Below are positions 7,956-14,731 of a stretch of DNA of 18,067 nucleotides, one piece after another. The position numbers were made by a program, and so were the translations under genes. The stretch's first letter is position 1. Each line of letters opens with the position of its first letter. The notes under the pieces were generated by a model, which was not told where the DNA came from, ran no database searches, and saw only the letters and a program-made list of their open reading frames with translations. The stretch covers positions 1 through 18,067 of the forward strand of contig CATIQX010000140.1 in assembly GCA_949531795.1 (NCBI GenBank), in the 5' to 3' direction. The DNA comes from Cryomorphaceae bacterium. GTDB taxonomy: Bacteria; Bacteroidota; Bacteroidia; Flavobacteriales; BACL11.

Positions 7956-8977
7956 ATTTTTTTTTCTAAGTTTAAATTCACTCTTTTATGACTGTAATAT
8001 ATATTTTTATTATCTGTTCCTTTTCTTAATTCCTTTTGTTTATTTAATGGTAAATTAAATATTTCAATGCACTCTAGTGAACAACATTTTTCATATTTTA
8101 CCTTACAAGAATCACATTGCAGAAATAATAAATTACAATTTACATTTCCACAATTTACATGAGTATCAAATGGATCTCCACATTGATGACAGCTACTAAT
8201 TACATCATTAGAAATGCGCTCTCCTCTTCTTTCGTCAAACACAAAATTCTTTCCAATAAAATTATTACTTAAAGTTACATCTTTTTTTAATTGTCGTGCA
8301 TAGTCAATAATCCCTCCATGCAACTGATTTACATCTTTAAAACCATGATGCTTTAAATAGGCAGAGGTTTTTTCACATCTAATTCCTCCCGTACAATACA
8401 ATAGAATCTGTTTGTCCTCCTTGCCCTCAAGTATCTTTATTACTTCCGGTAGCTCCTCCTTAAAGGTTTCAACATCTGGGCAAATAGCACCTTTAAATTT
8501 TCCTATTTCACTTTCGTAATGATTACGCATATCTACTACTGTAGCTCCTTTTTCTAAGGCTTTATTCCATGATTTTGCATCAAGGTGATTGCCAACATTA
8601 GTTACATCATATTCATCGATCGGCAAGCCATCAGACACAATTTGCTTACGCACTTTAATAGTCAATTTAAAAAATGAATTACCATCATCTTCCACTGCAA
8701 TTTTAAAAGCAACATCTTTAAAAAATGGGTTTTGATGTACTAAAATAACAAATTCTTCAAATTTGGATTCAGGAATACTTAATTGAGCATTCACGCCTTC
8801 ATGCGCCAAATATATTCTTCCTAAAGCGCCTAAGTTTTTCCATGACTCATACAATTCATCTCTAAGCTCATAAGGAGAATCAATAATTACATATCGGTAA
8901 AAAGAAACTGTCTTCCTTTTGAAGTCTTCTTGATCTAATAATTTTAAACCTTGTCGCTTGCTTAGTTTATTAAACAT
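7952..8977 (-). CDS. trhO: tRNA uridine(34) hydroxylase, rhodanese family
   Basis: Member of the TrhO (YceA/UPF0176) family, which makes 5-hydroxyuridine at tRNA wobble position 34 using O2. I place the start at 8977 (MFNKLSKRQG), giving 341 residues; an in-frame ATG at 9004 adds nine residues that do not resemble the family. In this numbering an N-terminal acylphosphatase-like domain (about 22-115) contains SFYRYV and the LAHEGVNAQLS segment. A rhodanese domain follows, with active loop CTGGIR (Cys195). The C-terminus is rich in cysteine (CHQC, CGNVNC, CDSC, CC), probably a zinc-binding tail seen in many members. Its stop overlaps the queD start by four bases. The gene is divergent from the threonine dehydrogenase, with a candidate -7 element at 9027-9034. 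Confidence 0.92.
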   Translation of the reverse strand: MFNKLSKRQGLKLLDQEDFKRKTVSFYRYVIIDSPYELRDELYESWKNLGALGRIYLAHEGVNAQLSIPESKFEEFVILVHQNPFFKDVAFKIAVEDDGNSFFKLTIKVRKQIVSDGLPIDEYDVTNVGNHLDAKSWNKALEKGATVVDMRNHYESEIGKFKGAICPDVETFKEELPEVIKILEGKEDKQILLYCTGGIRCEKTSAYLKHHGFKDVNQLHGGIIDYARQLKKDVTLSNNFIGKNFVFDERRGERISNDVISSCHQCGDPFDTHVNCGNVNCNLLFLQCDSCKVKYEKCCSLECIEIFNLPLNKQKELRKGTDNKNIYYSHKRVNLNLEKKI

Positions 8978-9026
8978 ATTTTTTTTACCAGTATTCGGAT
9001 CCATAAATTATCAACAAATTATAATG

Positions 9027-9034
9027 CAAAGATA
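9027..9034 (-). promoter_or_regulatory. Candidate -7 promoter element for trhO-queD
   Basis: On the minus strand this reads TATCTTTG, a perfect TAnnTTTG match in the 113-base divergent region between trhO and the threonine dehydrogenase. Transcription would begin near 9020, leaving about 43 bases before the preferred trhO start at 8977 but only about 16 before the alternative at 9004. No clear -33 TTTG element is visible at 17-23 bases. Confidence 0.4.
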
Positions 9035-9092
9035 CAAAATTCTCAATTTTTATTGTAATTAAAATTATCCCTGTATAAATAATGTATAATGT

Positions 9093-9100
9093 TATATTTG
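9093..9100 (+). promoter_or_regulatory. Candidate -7 promoter element for the threonine dehydrogenase operon
   Basis: TATATTTG is a perfect match to the Bacteroidota TAnnTTTG element and ends 17 bases before the start codon at 9118. No TTG or TTTG lies at the usual spacing upstream, so the match rests on the -7 box and its position. With the minus-strand element at 9027-9034 it would make this intergenic region a divergent promoter pair. Confidence 0.4.
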
Positions 9101-9117
9101 TGCCAATTAAATAACAG

Positions 9118-10077
9118 ATGAAAGAAAGAATATTAATAATAGGTTCTTCAGGTCAAATTGGCACTGAATTGGTCATAGAGTTAAGAAATATTTATGGGAA
9201 TGACAATGTTATTGCTTCTGATATTCGTCTTTCTTCAGTTGAAGTGATGGAATCAGGTCCATTTGAAAAATTAAACATAATGGACGAAAAATTATTACGA
9301 AATATTGTAAAAAAATATAAAATCACACAAGTCTACTTGTTAGCAGCTTTACTTTCAGCAAATGCCGAAAAAAATATAGAATTAGGTTGGAGTTTAAACA
9401 TGCGATCACACTCTCATGTGTTAGATTTAGCAAAAGACGGACTAATAAAAAAGATTTTTTGGCCTTCTTCTATTGCTGTTTTCGGACCAACATCACCAAT
9501 GGAAAATACACCACAATACACTGTAATGGAGCCTAATACTGTTTACGGAATTACTAAGCAAGCTGGTGAAAGATGGAATGAATACTATTTCAATAAATTT
9601 GGAGTGGATGTAAGGAGTCTCCGTTACCCTGGTCTTATTGGATGGAAAGCAGCTCCAGGCGGTGGAACTACCGACTATGCAGTAGATATTTTTCATCAAG
9701 CTATTCAGCATAAAAAATATGAAAGTTTCTTGTCAGAAAATACAGGACTACCAATGATGTATATGACAGATGCAATTCGCGCAACTATTAATTTAATGGA
9801 AGCTCCAGCCGTACAAGTAAAAATACGTTCTTCTTACAATTTAGCAGGAGTAAGTTTCACACCAAAACAGATTGCAGAAGAAATAAAAAAACATATTCCT
9901 GATTTTGAAATATCCTACAGTCCTGATTTCAGACAAGCAATTGCAGATTCTTGGCCTTCATCAATTGATGATAGTTATGCTAAAAAAGATTGGGGATGGG
10001 AATTGAAATATGATTTAGAAAAAATGACTTCCATTATGATGAAAAACTTGAAGGAACAATATACAATCACATCATGA
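9118..10077 (+). CDS. NAD-dependent L-threonine 3-dehydrogenase, SDR type
   Basis: Extended short-chain dehydrogenase of the nucleotide-sugar epimerase superfamily. It resembles the Flavobacterium-type L-threonine dehydrogenase, which oxidises threonine to 2-amino-3-oxobutyrate using NAD+. The Rossmann motif GSSGQIG is at 9-15, followed by the acidic SD pair near 35 expected for NAD binding. The catalytic residues appear as Ser117/Ser118 in PSSIAVFGP and Tyr143-x3-Lys147 in TVYGITK. The segments after it, RYPGLIGWKAAPGGGTTDYA (165-184) and the SENTGLPMMYM region, are characteristic of this subgroup rather than of UDP-glucose epimerases. Length (319 residues) is normal. Its stop overlaps the cysS start within ATGATGA, so it probably leads an operon. 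The usual partner, 2-amino-3-oxobutyrate CoA ligase, is not in the window. Confidence 0.87.
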   Translation: MKERILIIGSSGQIGTELVIELRNIYGNDNVIASDIRLSSVEVMESGPFEKLNIMDEKLLRNIVKKYKITQVYLLAALLSANAEKNIELGWSLNMRSHSHVLDLAKDGLIKKIFWPSSIAVFGPTSPMENTPQYTVMEPNTVYGITKQAGERWNEYYFNKFGVDVRSLRYPGLIGWKAAPGGGTTDYAVDIFHQAIQHKKYESFLSENTGLPMMYMTDAIRATINLMEAPAVQVKIRSSYNLAGVSFTPKQIAEEIKKHIPDFEISYSPDFRQAIADSWPSSIDDSYAKKDWGWELKYDLEKMTSIMMKNLKEQYTITS

Positions 10078-11543
10078 TGAGAGAAAAAATTAAAATATAT
10101 AACACACTTACAAGACAGAAAGAAGTTTTCAAACCTATAGTAAAAAATCATGTAGGAATGTATGTTTGCGGACCTACCGTGTATGGAGACCCCCATCTTG
10201 GTCACGCTAGACCAGCAATTACTTTTGATGTAGTGTTTCGTTACCTAAAACATTCGGATTATGCAGTGAGGTATGTACGTAATATAACAGATGCTGGGCA
10301 TTTAGAGAATGATGCAGATGAGGGGGAAGATAAAATTGCAAAAAAAGCACGATTAGAACAATTAGAACCTATGGAAATTGTTCAATTTTATACTATTAGT
10401 TATCACAAGGCAATGGCATCATTAAATTGTTTATCTCCTTCAATAGAACCAAGAGCAACAGGACACATAATTGAACAAATTAAAATGGTAGAGAAAATTC
10501 TTGAAAACGGATTTGCTTATACCATAAATGGATCAGTATATCTAGATGTGAATAAATATAATGAAAAATATCCTTACGGAACTTTATCAGGAAGGAATAT
10601 AGAAGATACCTTAGAAGGAACTAGATTTTTAGATGGGCAATCTGAAAAGAAAAGCCCTGTAGATTTCGCTATTTGGAAGAAAGCAAATCCTGAACATATT
10701 ATGAGATGGCCCTCCCCTTGGGGTGAAGGTTTTCCTGGATGGCACATGGAATGTTCTGCAATGAGCGAGAAATACTTAGGAAAAACTTTTGATATTCACG
10801 GAGGCGGAATGGACTTAGTATTCCCTCATCATGAAGCTGAAATAGCACAAAGCAATGCATGCAACGATTGTAATCCTGTAAATTATTGGATGCACAATAA
10901 CATGATTACTGTAGATGGGAAAAAGATGGGGAAATCTCTTGGAAACTTTATTAATTTAGGAGAATTTTTTAATGGAAGTCATGAGAAATTAGAAAAAGCA
11001 TATACTCCAATGACCATTCGTTTTTTCATTTTACAGGCCCACTACAGAAGCACAGTGGATTTTAGCAATGAAGCCTTGCAAGCTGCAGAAAAAGGATTTA
11101 CAAAGCTTATGAATGCAATGGAAACTTTAAGTAATATTTTAGCTTCAGACACCTCAACTTATGACGTAAATACTTTGCAAGAGAAGTGTTACACAGCAAT
11201 GAATGATGATTTTAATACGCCAATTTTAATAGCTCATCTGTTTGATGGCGTTAGAATTATCAACTCTATAAAAGATGGAAAAGGAAGTTTGAACACTTGT
11301 GATTTAGAGCAATTAAAAATAATATTTAAAACCTTTGTTACTGATATTTTAGGATTTATCCCCCATAAAAAAAGTAGTGGGAACGATCTGACGAATGAGG
11401 TGATGGAATTGGTATTGCAACTAAGAGGGAATGCTAAAAAATCAAAAGATTTTGATACTGCAGACTTAATTAGAAATGAGTTAGATAAAGTAGGTGTACA
11501 AATAAAAGATGGTAGAGAAGGTAGTAGTTGGGAGTTGAAATAG
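10074..11543 (+). CDS. cysS: Cysteinyl-tRNA synthetase
   Basis: Class I aminoacyl-tRNA synthetase that charges tRNA(Cys). The HIGH motif reads HLGH (41-44), and the KMSKS loop reads KMGKS (284-288). Zinc ligands for cysteine recognition are Cys32 (VCGPTVYGD), Cys227 (MECSAM), His252 and Glu256 (HHEAE). The C-terminal helical anticodon-binding domain runs from about 315 to the end. At 489 residues it is slightly longer than the E. coli enzyme. Two ATGs are adjacent (10074 and 10077); the first overlaps the preceding stop by four bases, and either could be used. The gene ends inside a short direct duplication at 11525-11553. A lipoprotein gene follows 20 bases later, so the genes are probably cotranscribed. 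Confidence 0.96.
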   Translation: MMREKIKIYNTLTRQKEVFKPIVKNHVGMYVCGPTVYGDPHLGHARPAITFDVVFRYLKHSDYAVRYVRNITDAGHLENDADEGEDKIAKKARLEQLEPMEIVQFYTISYHKAMASLNCLSPSIEPRATGHIIEQIKMVEKILENGFAYTINGSVYLDVNKYNEKYPYGTLSGRNIEDTLEGTRFLDGQSEKKSPVDFAIWKKANPEHIMRWPSPWGEGFPGWHMECSAMSEKYLGKTFDIHGGGMDLVFPHHEAEIAQSNACNDCNPVNYWMHNNMITVDGKKMGKSLGNFINLGEFFNGSHEKLEKAYTPMTIRFFILQAHYRSTVDFSNEALQAAEKGFTKLMNAMETLSNILASDTSTYDVNTLQEKCYTAMNDDFNTPILIAHLFDGVRIINSIKDGKGSLNTCDLEQLKIIFKTFVTDILGFIPHKKSSGNDLTNEVMELVLQLRGNAKKSKDFDTADLIRNELDKVGVQIKDGREGSSWELK

Positions 11544-11553
11544 TTGGGAGTTG
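11525..11553 (+). repeat. Short direct duplication at the cysS stop codon
   Basis: The 13-base unit TAGTTGGGAGTTG occurs at 11525-11537 and again at 11541-11553, separated by AAA, a 16-base period. The first copy encodes the last residues of CysRS (SSWELK), and the second begins with the TAG stop codon. It looks like a slipped-strand duplication at the gene end. It leaves the reading frame intact and no function is apparent. Confidence 0.8.
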
Positions 11554-11563
11554 TTAGAAAAAA

Positions 11564-12568
11564 ATGAATAAACAGAGAATAAAATATATGTCATATCGAA
11601 CCCTGCTAATCATAACTACTTTATTAATTATCGGCTGTTCCACAGAACCTCAGCAAAAAACTAAACTCGTTTCTAAACCAAAAGCAAAAATTGAAGTCCC
11701 AACTTTTAATTCAGATTCTGCTTATGGATTTGTAGCAAAACAAGTTAGTTTTGGTCCTAGAGTAATATCCAGTAAAGGATGGGAGGACTGTGCAATTTGG
11801 TTAGAAAAAAAATTTAAAACCTATACCCCAACTGTAATCGTTCAAGAAGCCCCAGTCACAACTTATGATGGTAAGAATCATACTTTAAAAAATATAATAG
11901 CTAGCTTTTCTACTGAAAAAAATAACAGAGTAGCCCTTTTTGCGCATTGGGATAGCAGGCACATTGCAGATCATGATACTGAAAACCAAAACAAGCCAAT
12001 ACTTGGCGCAAATGATGGAGGAAGTGGCGTTGGAGTTTTAATAGAAATAGCCAGGCAATTCAGCATTAAAAACCCTAAGATTGGAGTAGATATTATCCTT
12101 TTTGATGCAGAAGATTATGGGCAACCTGAAAATTCTGGCTTTCCAATTATGCAAGATTCTTGGTGTTTAGGTTCGCAATACTGGAGTAACAATCCGCACA
12201 AAGCAAACTACTTTGCTCAATATGGAATTTTGTTAGACATGGTAGGAGCAAAAGATGCAACTTTTAGGCACGAGCAGATTTCTTCTTATTATGGATCAAA
12301 TATCTTACAGAAAGTCTGGCGCAAGGCAAGTCGATTAGGCTTTGGAAATCATTTTGTATTTGAAAATGCAAATCAGATATTGGATGATCATTATTATGTA
12401 AATACAATTACCGGAATACCAACTATTGATATTATTGAGTATAACCCCGCAACAGAAAGCAACTTTAATCAGCATTGGCATACCCATAAAGATGATATGG
12501 ACAATATTGACAAAAACACCCTTAATGCTGTGGGGCAAACTTTGCTAGAAGTTATATACAGGGAATAG
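11564..12568 (+). CDS. Glutaminyl-peptide cyclotransferase-like lipoprotein (M28 family)
   Basis: Zinc-dependent M28-fold enzyme that best matches type II glutaminyl cyclases, which convert N-terminal Gln to pyroglutamate. A lipobox ends at Cys25 (LLIIGC), so the protein should be anchored outside the cytoplasm. Zinc-site and catalytic positions matching the animal enzyme are Asp151 (GANDGGSG), Glu183-Asp184 (LFDAEDYG), Asp225 (LLDMVGAKD) and His306 in WHTHKDD; His128 lies in FAHWDSR. The WHT motif and LLDMVGA favour a cyclase over an aminopeptidase of the same fold. A second ATG eight codons in (MSYRTLL) would give a more ordinary lipoprotein signal. It sits 20 bases after cysS and 38 bases before the next gene. 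Its likely substrates are exported proteins starting with Gln, several of which lie in this window. Confidence 0.88.
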   Translation: MNKQRIKYMSYRTLLIITTLLIIGCSTEPQQKTKLVSKPKAKIEVPTFNSDSAYGFVAKQVSFGPRVISSKGWEDCAIWLEKKFKTYTPTVIVQEAPVTTYDGKNHTLKNIIASFSTEKNNRVALFAHWDSRHIADHDTENQNKPILGANDGGSGVGVLIEIARQFSIKNPKIGVDIILFDAEDYGQPENSGFPIMQDSWCLGSQYWSNNPHKANYFAQYGILLDMVGAKDATFRHEQISSYYGSNILQKVWRKASRLGFGNHFVFENANQILDDHYYVNTITGIPTIDIIEYNPATESNFNQHWHTHKDDMDNIDKNTLNAVGQTLLEVIYRE

Positions 12569-12590
12569 AAAAAAACAACAAAGTAATAAA

Positions 12591-12614
12591 ATGATAAAAT
12601 GATAAAATGATAAA
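12591..12614 (+). repeat. Three 8-bp tandem repeats carrying successive ATG codons
   Basis: The unit ATGATAAA is repeated three times without interruption (12591, 12599, 12607), and a degenerate copy, GTAATAAA, precedes it at 12583. The ATG of the third copy starts the following membrane protein gene. Each of the first two copies opens a three-codon frame (Met-Ile-Lys-stop) whose TGA overlaps the next ATG as ATGA. The period of eight means the ATGs lie in different frames. Confidence 0.9.
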
Positions 12615-12963
12615 AAAACTACTAATTATATCACTTTGCTTATTCTCTTTGAATACTCTTGCTTATGCTTCTTTTCCTATTACAGAAAATAGTAAATCAG
12701 ACATATCAAATACAATCAACTTTCAAATGGATGAAGAAGAAGGTGAGCCTTCACTTCTTGTATATATTCTTAGAGGAATTTTATTTTTTTCAATACTAGG
12801 ATTTGGTTTATACTTTTTAATTAGAGCGTGGAGGAGGGCTTGGAGAGATGATATTAGATGGGTTAAAACATTAACATATATTTTATTAGTTCCTGTATTA
12901 CTAATGCTATTATTAGGTTTAATTTTGTCTATTTCAGGATTTTCTATAGGCTATGGTAATTAA
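12607..12963 (+). CDS. Small exported membrane protein of unknown function
   Basis: A 118-residue protein I do not recognise. A signal peptide is likely (KKLLIISLCLFSLNTLAYA, about 3-22), followed by a short acidic extracytoplasmic segment (EEEGEP, about 44-49). Two further membrane helices follow (about 52-72 and 88-110). They are joined by a strongly basic, tryptophan-rich loop (RAWRRAWRDDIRW) that should face the cytoplasm. The start at 12607 is the last of three ATGs in an 8-bp tandem repeat; the two upstream ATGs meet a stop after three codons, so only this one gives the full protein. It follows the glutaminyl cyclase gene by 38 bases on the same strand and may be the last gene of that operon. 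No catalytic motif is visible. Confidence 0.75.
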   Translation: MIKKLLIISLCLFSLNTLAYASFPITENSKSDISNTINFQMDEEEGEPSLLVYILRGILFFSILGFGLYFLIRAWRRAWRDDIRWVKTLTYILLVPVLLMLLLGLILSISGFSIGYGN

Positions 12964-13036
12964 TTTTATTTGTAGTACTGTTGATGGTGGGATAATCCAT
13001 ATTAAGACGAAAGATCTAGTTATATCATAAATATTG

Positions 13037-13516
13037 CTAAAAAATTTTATTAATATTTTCAATTTGCTTTTTTGTAAGCTTCCCGTTTAACCAATCTTTA
13101 CTAATCTCAGCATCAAACTTCTTGTAGAAATCTATTGCAGGAATATTCCAATCTAACACTTGCCATGTCATTCCATTAAGATTTAATTTCTTGCAAATTT
13201 TGATTGTTTCTTCAAATAATTTAGATCCAATTCCATGCCTTCTGTATTTTTCTTTTATTACAAAATCTTCAAGAAATAAAAATTTTCCTTTCCATGTTGA
13301 GTAGCGAATCCAATAAAAAGATATGCCAATAATTACAGAATCTTTTTCGGCAACTAAAAACCAAAACCAAGGGTGAGAACCAAAACCATCTTGCTCTAAA
13401 TCGTGTAAAGTAATCGTTACTTGATCTATTGCGTTTTCATAATCAGCTAATTCCTTTATTAATTTTAGAACTGATGGTAAGTCATCTTTTACTCCTTCTC
13501 TAATCGTTATATTCAT
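13037..13516 (-). CDS. GNAT acetyltransferase, spermidine/spermine N1-acetyltransferase-like
   Basis: Single-domain GCN5-related N-acetyltransferase of 159 residues that transfers acetyl from acetyl-CoA to an amine. The acetyl-CoA pyrophosphate loop is RRHGIG (92-97), after the core strand LFLEDFVI (81-88). The LEDFVI segment, the WNIPAIDFYKKFDA stretch (123-136) and the candidate catalytic Tyr131 resemble SSAT-type enzymes that acetylate polyamines or thialysine. N-terminal residues TIREGVKDDLPSVLKLIKEL form the usual first strand and helix. The substrate cannot be fixed from sequence, since this subgroup includes diamine, polyamine and thialysine acetyltransferases. It stands alone on the minus strand, convergent with the 118-residue membrane protein gene (73-base gap) and divergent from the azurin-like gene. 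Confidence 0.88.
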   Translation of the reverse strand: MNITIREGVKDDLPSVLKLIKELADYENAIDQVTITLHDLEQDGFGSHPWFWFLVAEKDSVIIGISFYWIRYSTWKGKFLFLEDFVIKEKYRRHGIGSKLFEETIKICKKLNLNGMTWQVLDWNIPAIDFYKKFDAEISKDWLNGKLTKKQIENINKIF

Positions 13517-13614
13517 AATGCTAAAATATGTAATCTAATTTAAGATCCTTTATTTAAATGTAACATACAATTTTGAGTTTTTAGATTTAATTTATTAATA
13601 ATACTAAAAGTTAT

Positions 13615-13650
13615 TTTGCATAGTTTTTTTAATAAATATCTATACATTTG
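13615..13650 (+). promoter_or_regulatory. Candidate promoter for the azurin-like gene
   Basis: TTTG at 13615-13618 and TACATTTG at 13643-13650 match the Bacteroidota -33 (TTTG) and -7 (TAnnTTTG) boxes. The 24-base spacing is slightly longer than the usual 17-23. The -7 box ends 26 bases before the start codon at 13677, and the leader is A-rich with no Shine-Dalgarno sequence. Confidence 0.45.
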
Positions 13651-13676
13651 CAAAATAAATTAACTAATAAATAAAA

Positions 13677-14183
13677 ATGAAAAATTCACAAAAACTAATT
13701 ACTGGAATTATCTTATCATGCCTATTTGCTTGCTCTGGTGAAAAAACAAATACTGAAAAATCAGACCAAAAAGAGATAGAAACTGTAGAAAAAGTTGTAG
13801 AAAAAAAATGGGAAACTTTTAATATAGGTGCTGTAGGTAATACAATGTCAGAAATGAAATATGATTTAGAAAGTATTACAGTAAAGGAAGGTAGCTGGGT
13901 TAGAATAAATTTGGAAAATCAAGGGATAGATAATTCAATGATGCATAATATTGTATTTATAAACTATGGAACTAGAAAGATGGTTGCTAGTGAAGCAATA
14001 AAAATTTGGCCATCTCAAAATTTTGTTGCTAATAAGAAAAATATTATTGCTTACTCAGGAGTTGCTAAGCCTGGAGAGTCCGTAACACTAGAGTTTAAAG
14101 CTCCAAAGAAAGGTAACTATGAATATTTATGTACTTACCCTGGACATGCAGAAATAATGCGAGGTTATTTCTTTGTTAAATAA
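13677..14183 (+). CDS. Azurin-like blue copper lipoprotein
   Basis: A 168-residue type 1 copper (cupredoxin) protein related to azurin, an extracytoplasmic one-electron carrier. A signal peptide ends in a lipobox with Cys19 (LFAC), so the protein is lipid-anchored. A charged Glu/Lys-rich linker (about 21-44) separates the anchor from the cupredoxin domain. Copper ligands are complete and spaced as in azurin: His90 in MMHNIVF, then Cys152, His157 and Met161 in CTYPGHAEIM. No other cysteine lies in the domain, so the usual azurin disulfide is absent. The gene has its own candidate promoter and ends in a strong terminator, so it is probably transcribed alone. A plausible role is electron transfer to the cytochrome c oxidase or another periplasmic enzyme; this is inference. 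Confidence 0.92.
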   Translation: MKNSQKLITGIILSCLFACSGEKTNTEKSDQKEIETVEKVVEKKWETFNIGAVGNTMSEMKYDLESITVKEGSWVRINLENQGIDNSMMHNIVFINYGTRKMVASEAIKIWPSQNFVANKKNIIAYSGVAKPGESVTLEFKAPKKGNYEYLCTYPGHAEIMRGYFFVK

Positions 14184-14207
14184 AAAGCTGTTTTTTTAAT
14201 ATAAATT

Positions 14208-14240
14208 AAGCCTGCTTAAATGAGCAGGCTTTTTTTATTT
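14208..14240 (+). terminator. Intrinsic terminator after the azurin-like gene
   Basis: A nine-base perfect stem, AAGCCTGCT (14208-14216) pairing with AGCAGGCTT (14223-14231), encloses a six-base loop and runs into a T-rich tract (14230-14240). It begins 24 bases after the azurin-like stop codon. An ATG at 14220 lies in the loop, which argues against a start there for the next gene. Confidence 0.9.
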
Positions 14241-14273
14241 AACACCAAATTAGAAAATAAATTTATACTGAAA

Positions 14274-14687
14274 ATGATTTGTAATCGCACATATTTTGAT
14301 AAAGAAGATGAAAAAAAAATTAATGAAATTTTAGGCGATAGTTTTAGCTTTTTACAAACTTTAAAGTTAAGAGGAGTGGGGTCTAGCAGGTTTATCGTTC
14401 ATTCTGTTTCAGAGAGTTTATCTCATACTATTAACAAAGTTTCTGACATAAATTATTGTAGCATTGAATTAAGACCCTCTGGCATCATAGTAAATATCAC
14501 ACAACAACTTAATTTATTTTCATGGCTTATACCCTACTACAAACTAGTAATATTTAATAGTGATACTTTTAGTATTCATGCAGATGGATCAAACATTAAA
14601 ATAGTAAAAGATAAAAACTATTTAAACAATAAAAATTTCATTAGTAAAATGATAAAATTAAAAACTAAAGCTATAATTGTAGATTAA
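14274..14687 (+). CDS. Hypothetical protein, 137 residues
   Basis: I do not recognise a named family. I place the start at 14274 (MICNRTYFDKEDEKK). The frame opens at 14220, but that ATG is inside the terminator hairpin of the preceding gene. The product has no signal peptide and only one weak hydrophobic stretch (about 95-110, FSWLIPYYKLVIF), so it is probably cytoplasmic. It appears to be a mixed alpha/beta fold: an N-terminal helix-forming segment, strands around RFIVHSV and CSIELRPSGIIVNIT, a strand pair ending in FSIHADGSNIKIV, and a basic C-terminal helix (ISKMIKLKTKA). The lysine-rich composition matches neighbouring genes, so I see no sign of transfer. My impression is that proteins of this shape occur across Flavobacteriia, but I cannot confirm this here. 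No clear promoter lies between the terminator and the start. Confidence 0.7.
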   Translation: MICNRTYFDKEDEKKINEILGDSFSFLQTLKLRGVGSSRFIVHSVSESLSHTINKVSDINYCSIELRPSGIIVNITQQLNLFSWLIPYYKLVIFNSDTFSIHADGSNIKIVKDKNYLNNKNFISKMIKLKTKAIIVD

Positions 14688-14731
14688 ATATTTTCTTTCT
14701 AATTTAAATAATTATTAATTAAGTTTGTTTT

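Noticed and set aside
9493..10205. Minus-strand open frames opposite the threonine dehydrogenase and the start of cysS
   Set aside because: Shadow frames of conserved enzymes.
12335..12538. Minus-strand open frame opposite the glutaminyl cyclase
   Set aside because: It is antisense to the catalytic C-terminal half of the enzyme, including the WHT motif.
12964..13036. Possible small RNA or bidirectional terminator in the gap between the membrane protein and acetyltransferase genes
   Set aside because: Only weak A/T pairing is present (AAATATT with AATATTT), extending into the acetyltransferase coding end, and there is no stable stem.
14720..14727. TAAGTTTG, a perfect TAnnTTTG match just before the T9SS cargo start codon
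   Set aside because: It ends four bases before the ATG, which would require a leaderless transcript, and has no -33 partner. The motif is expected by chance in such AT-rich DNA.
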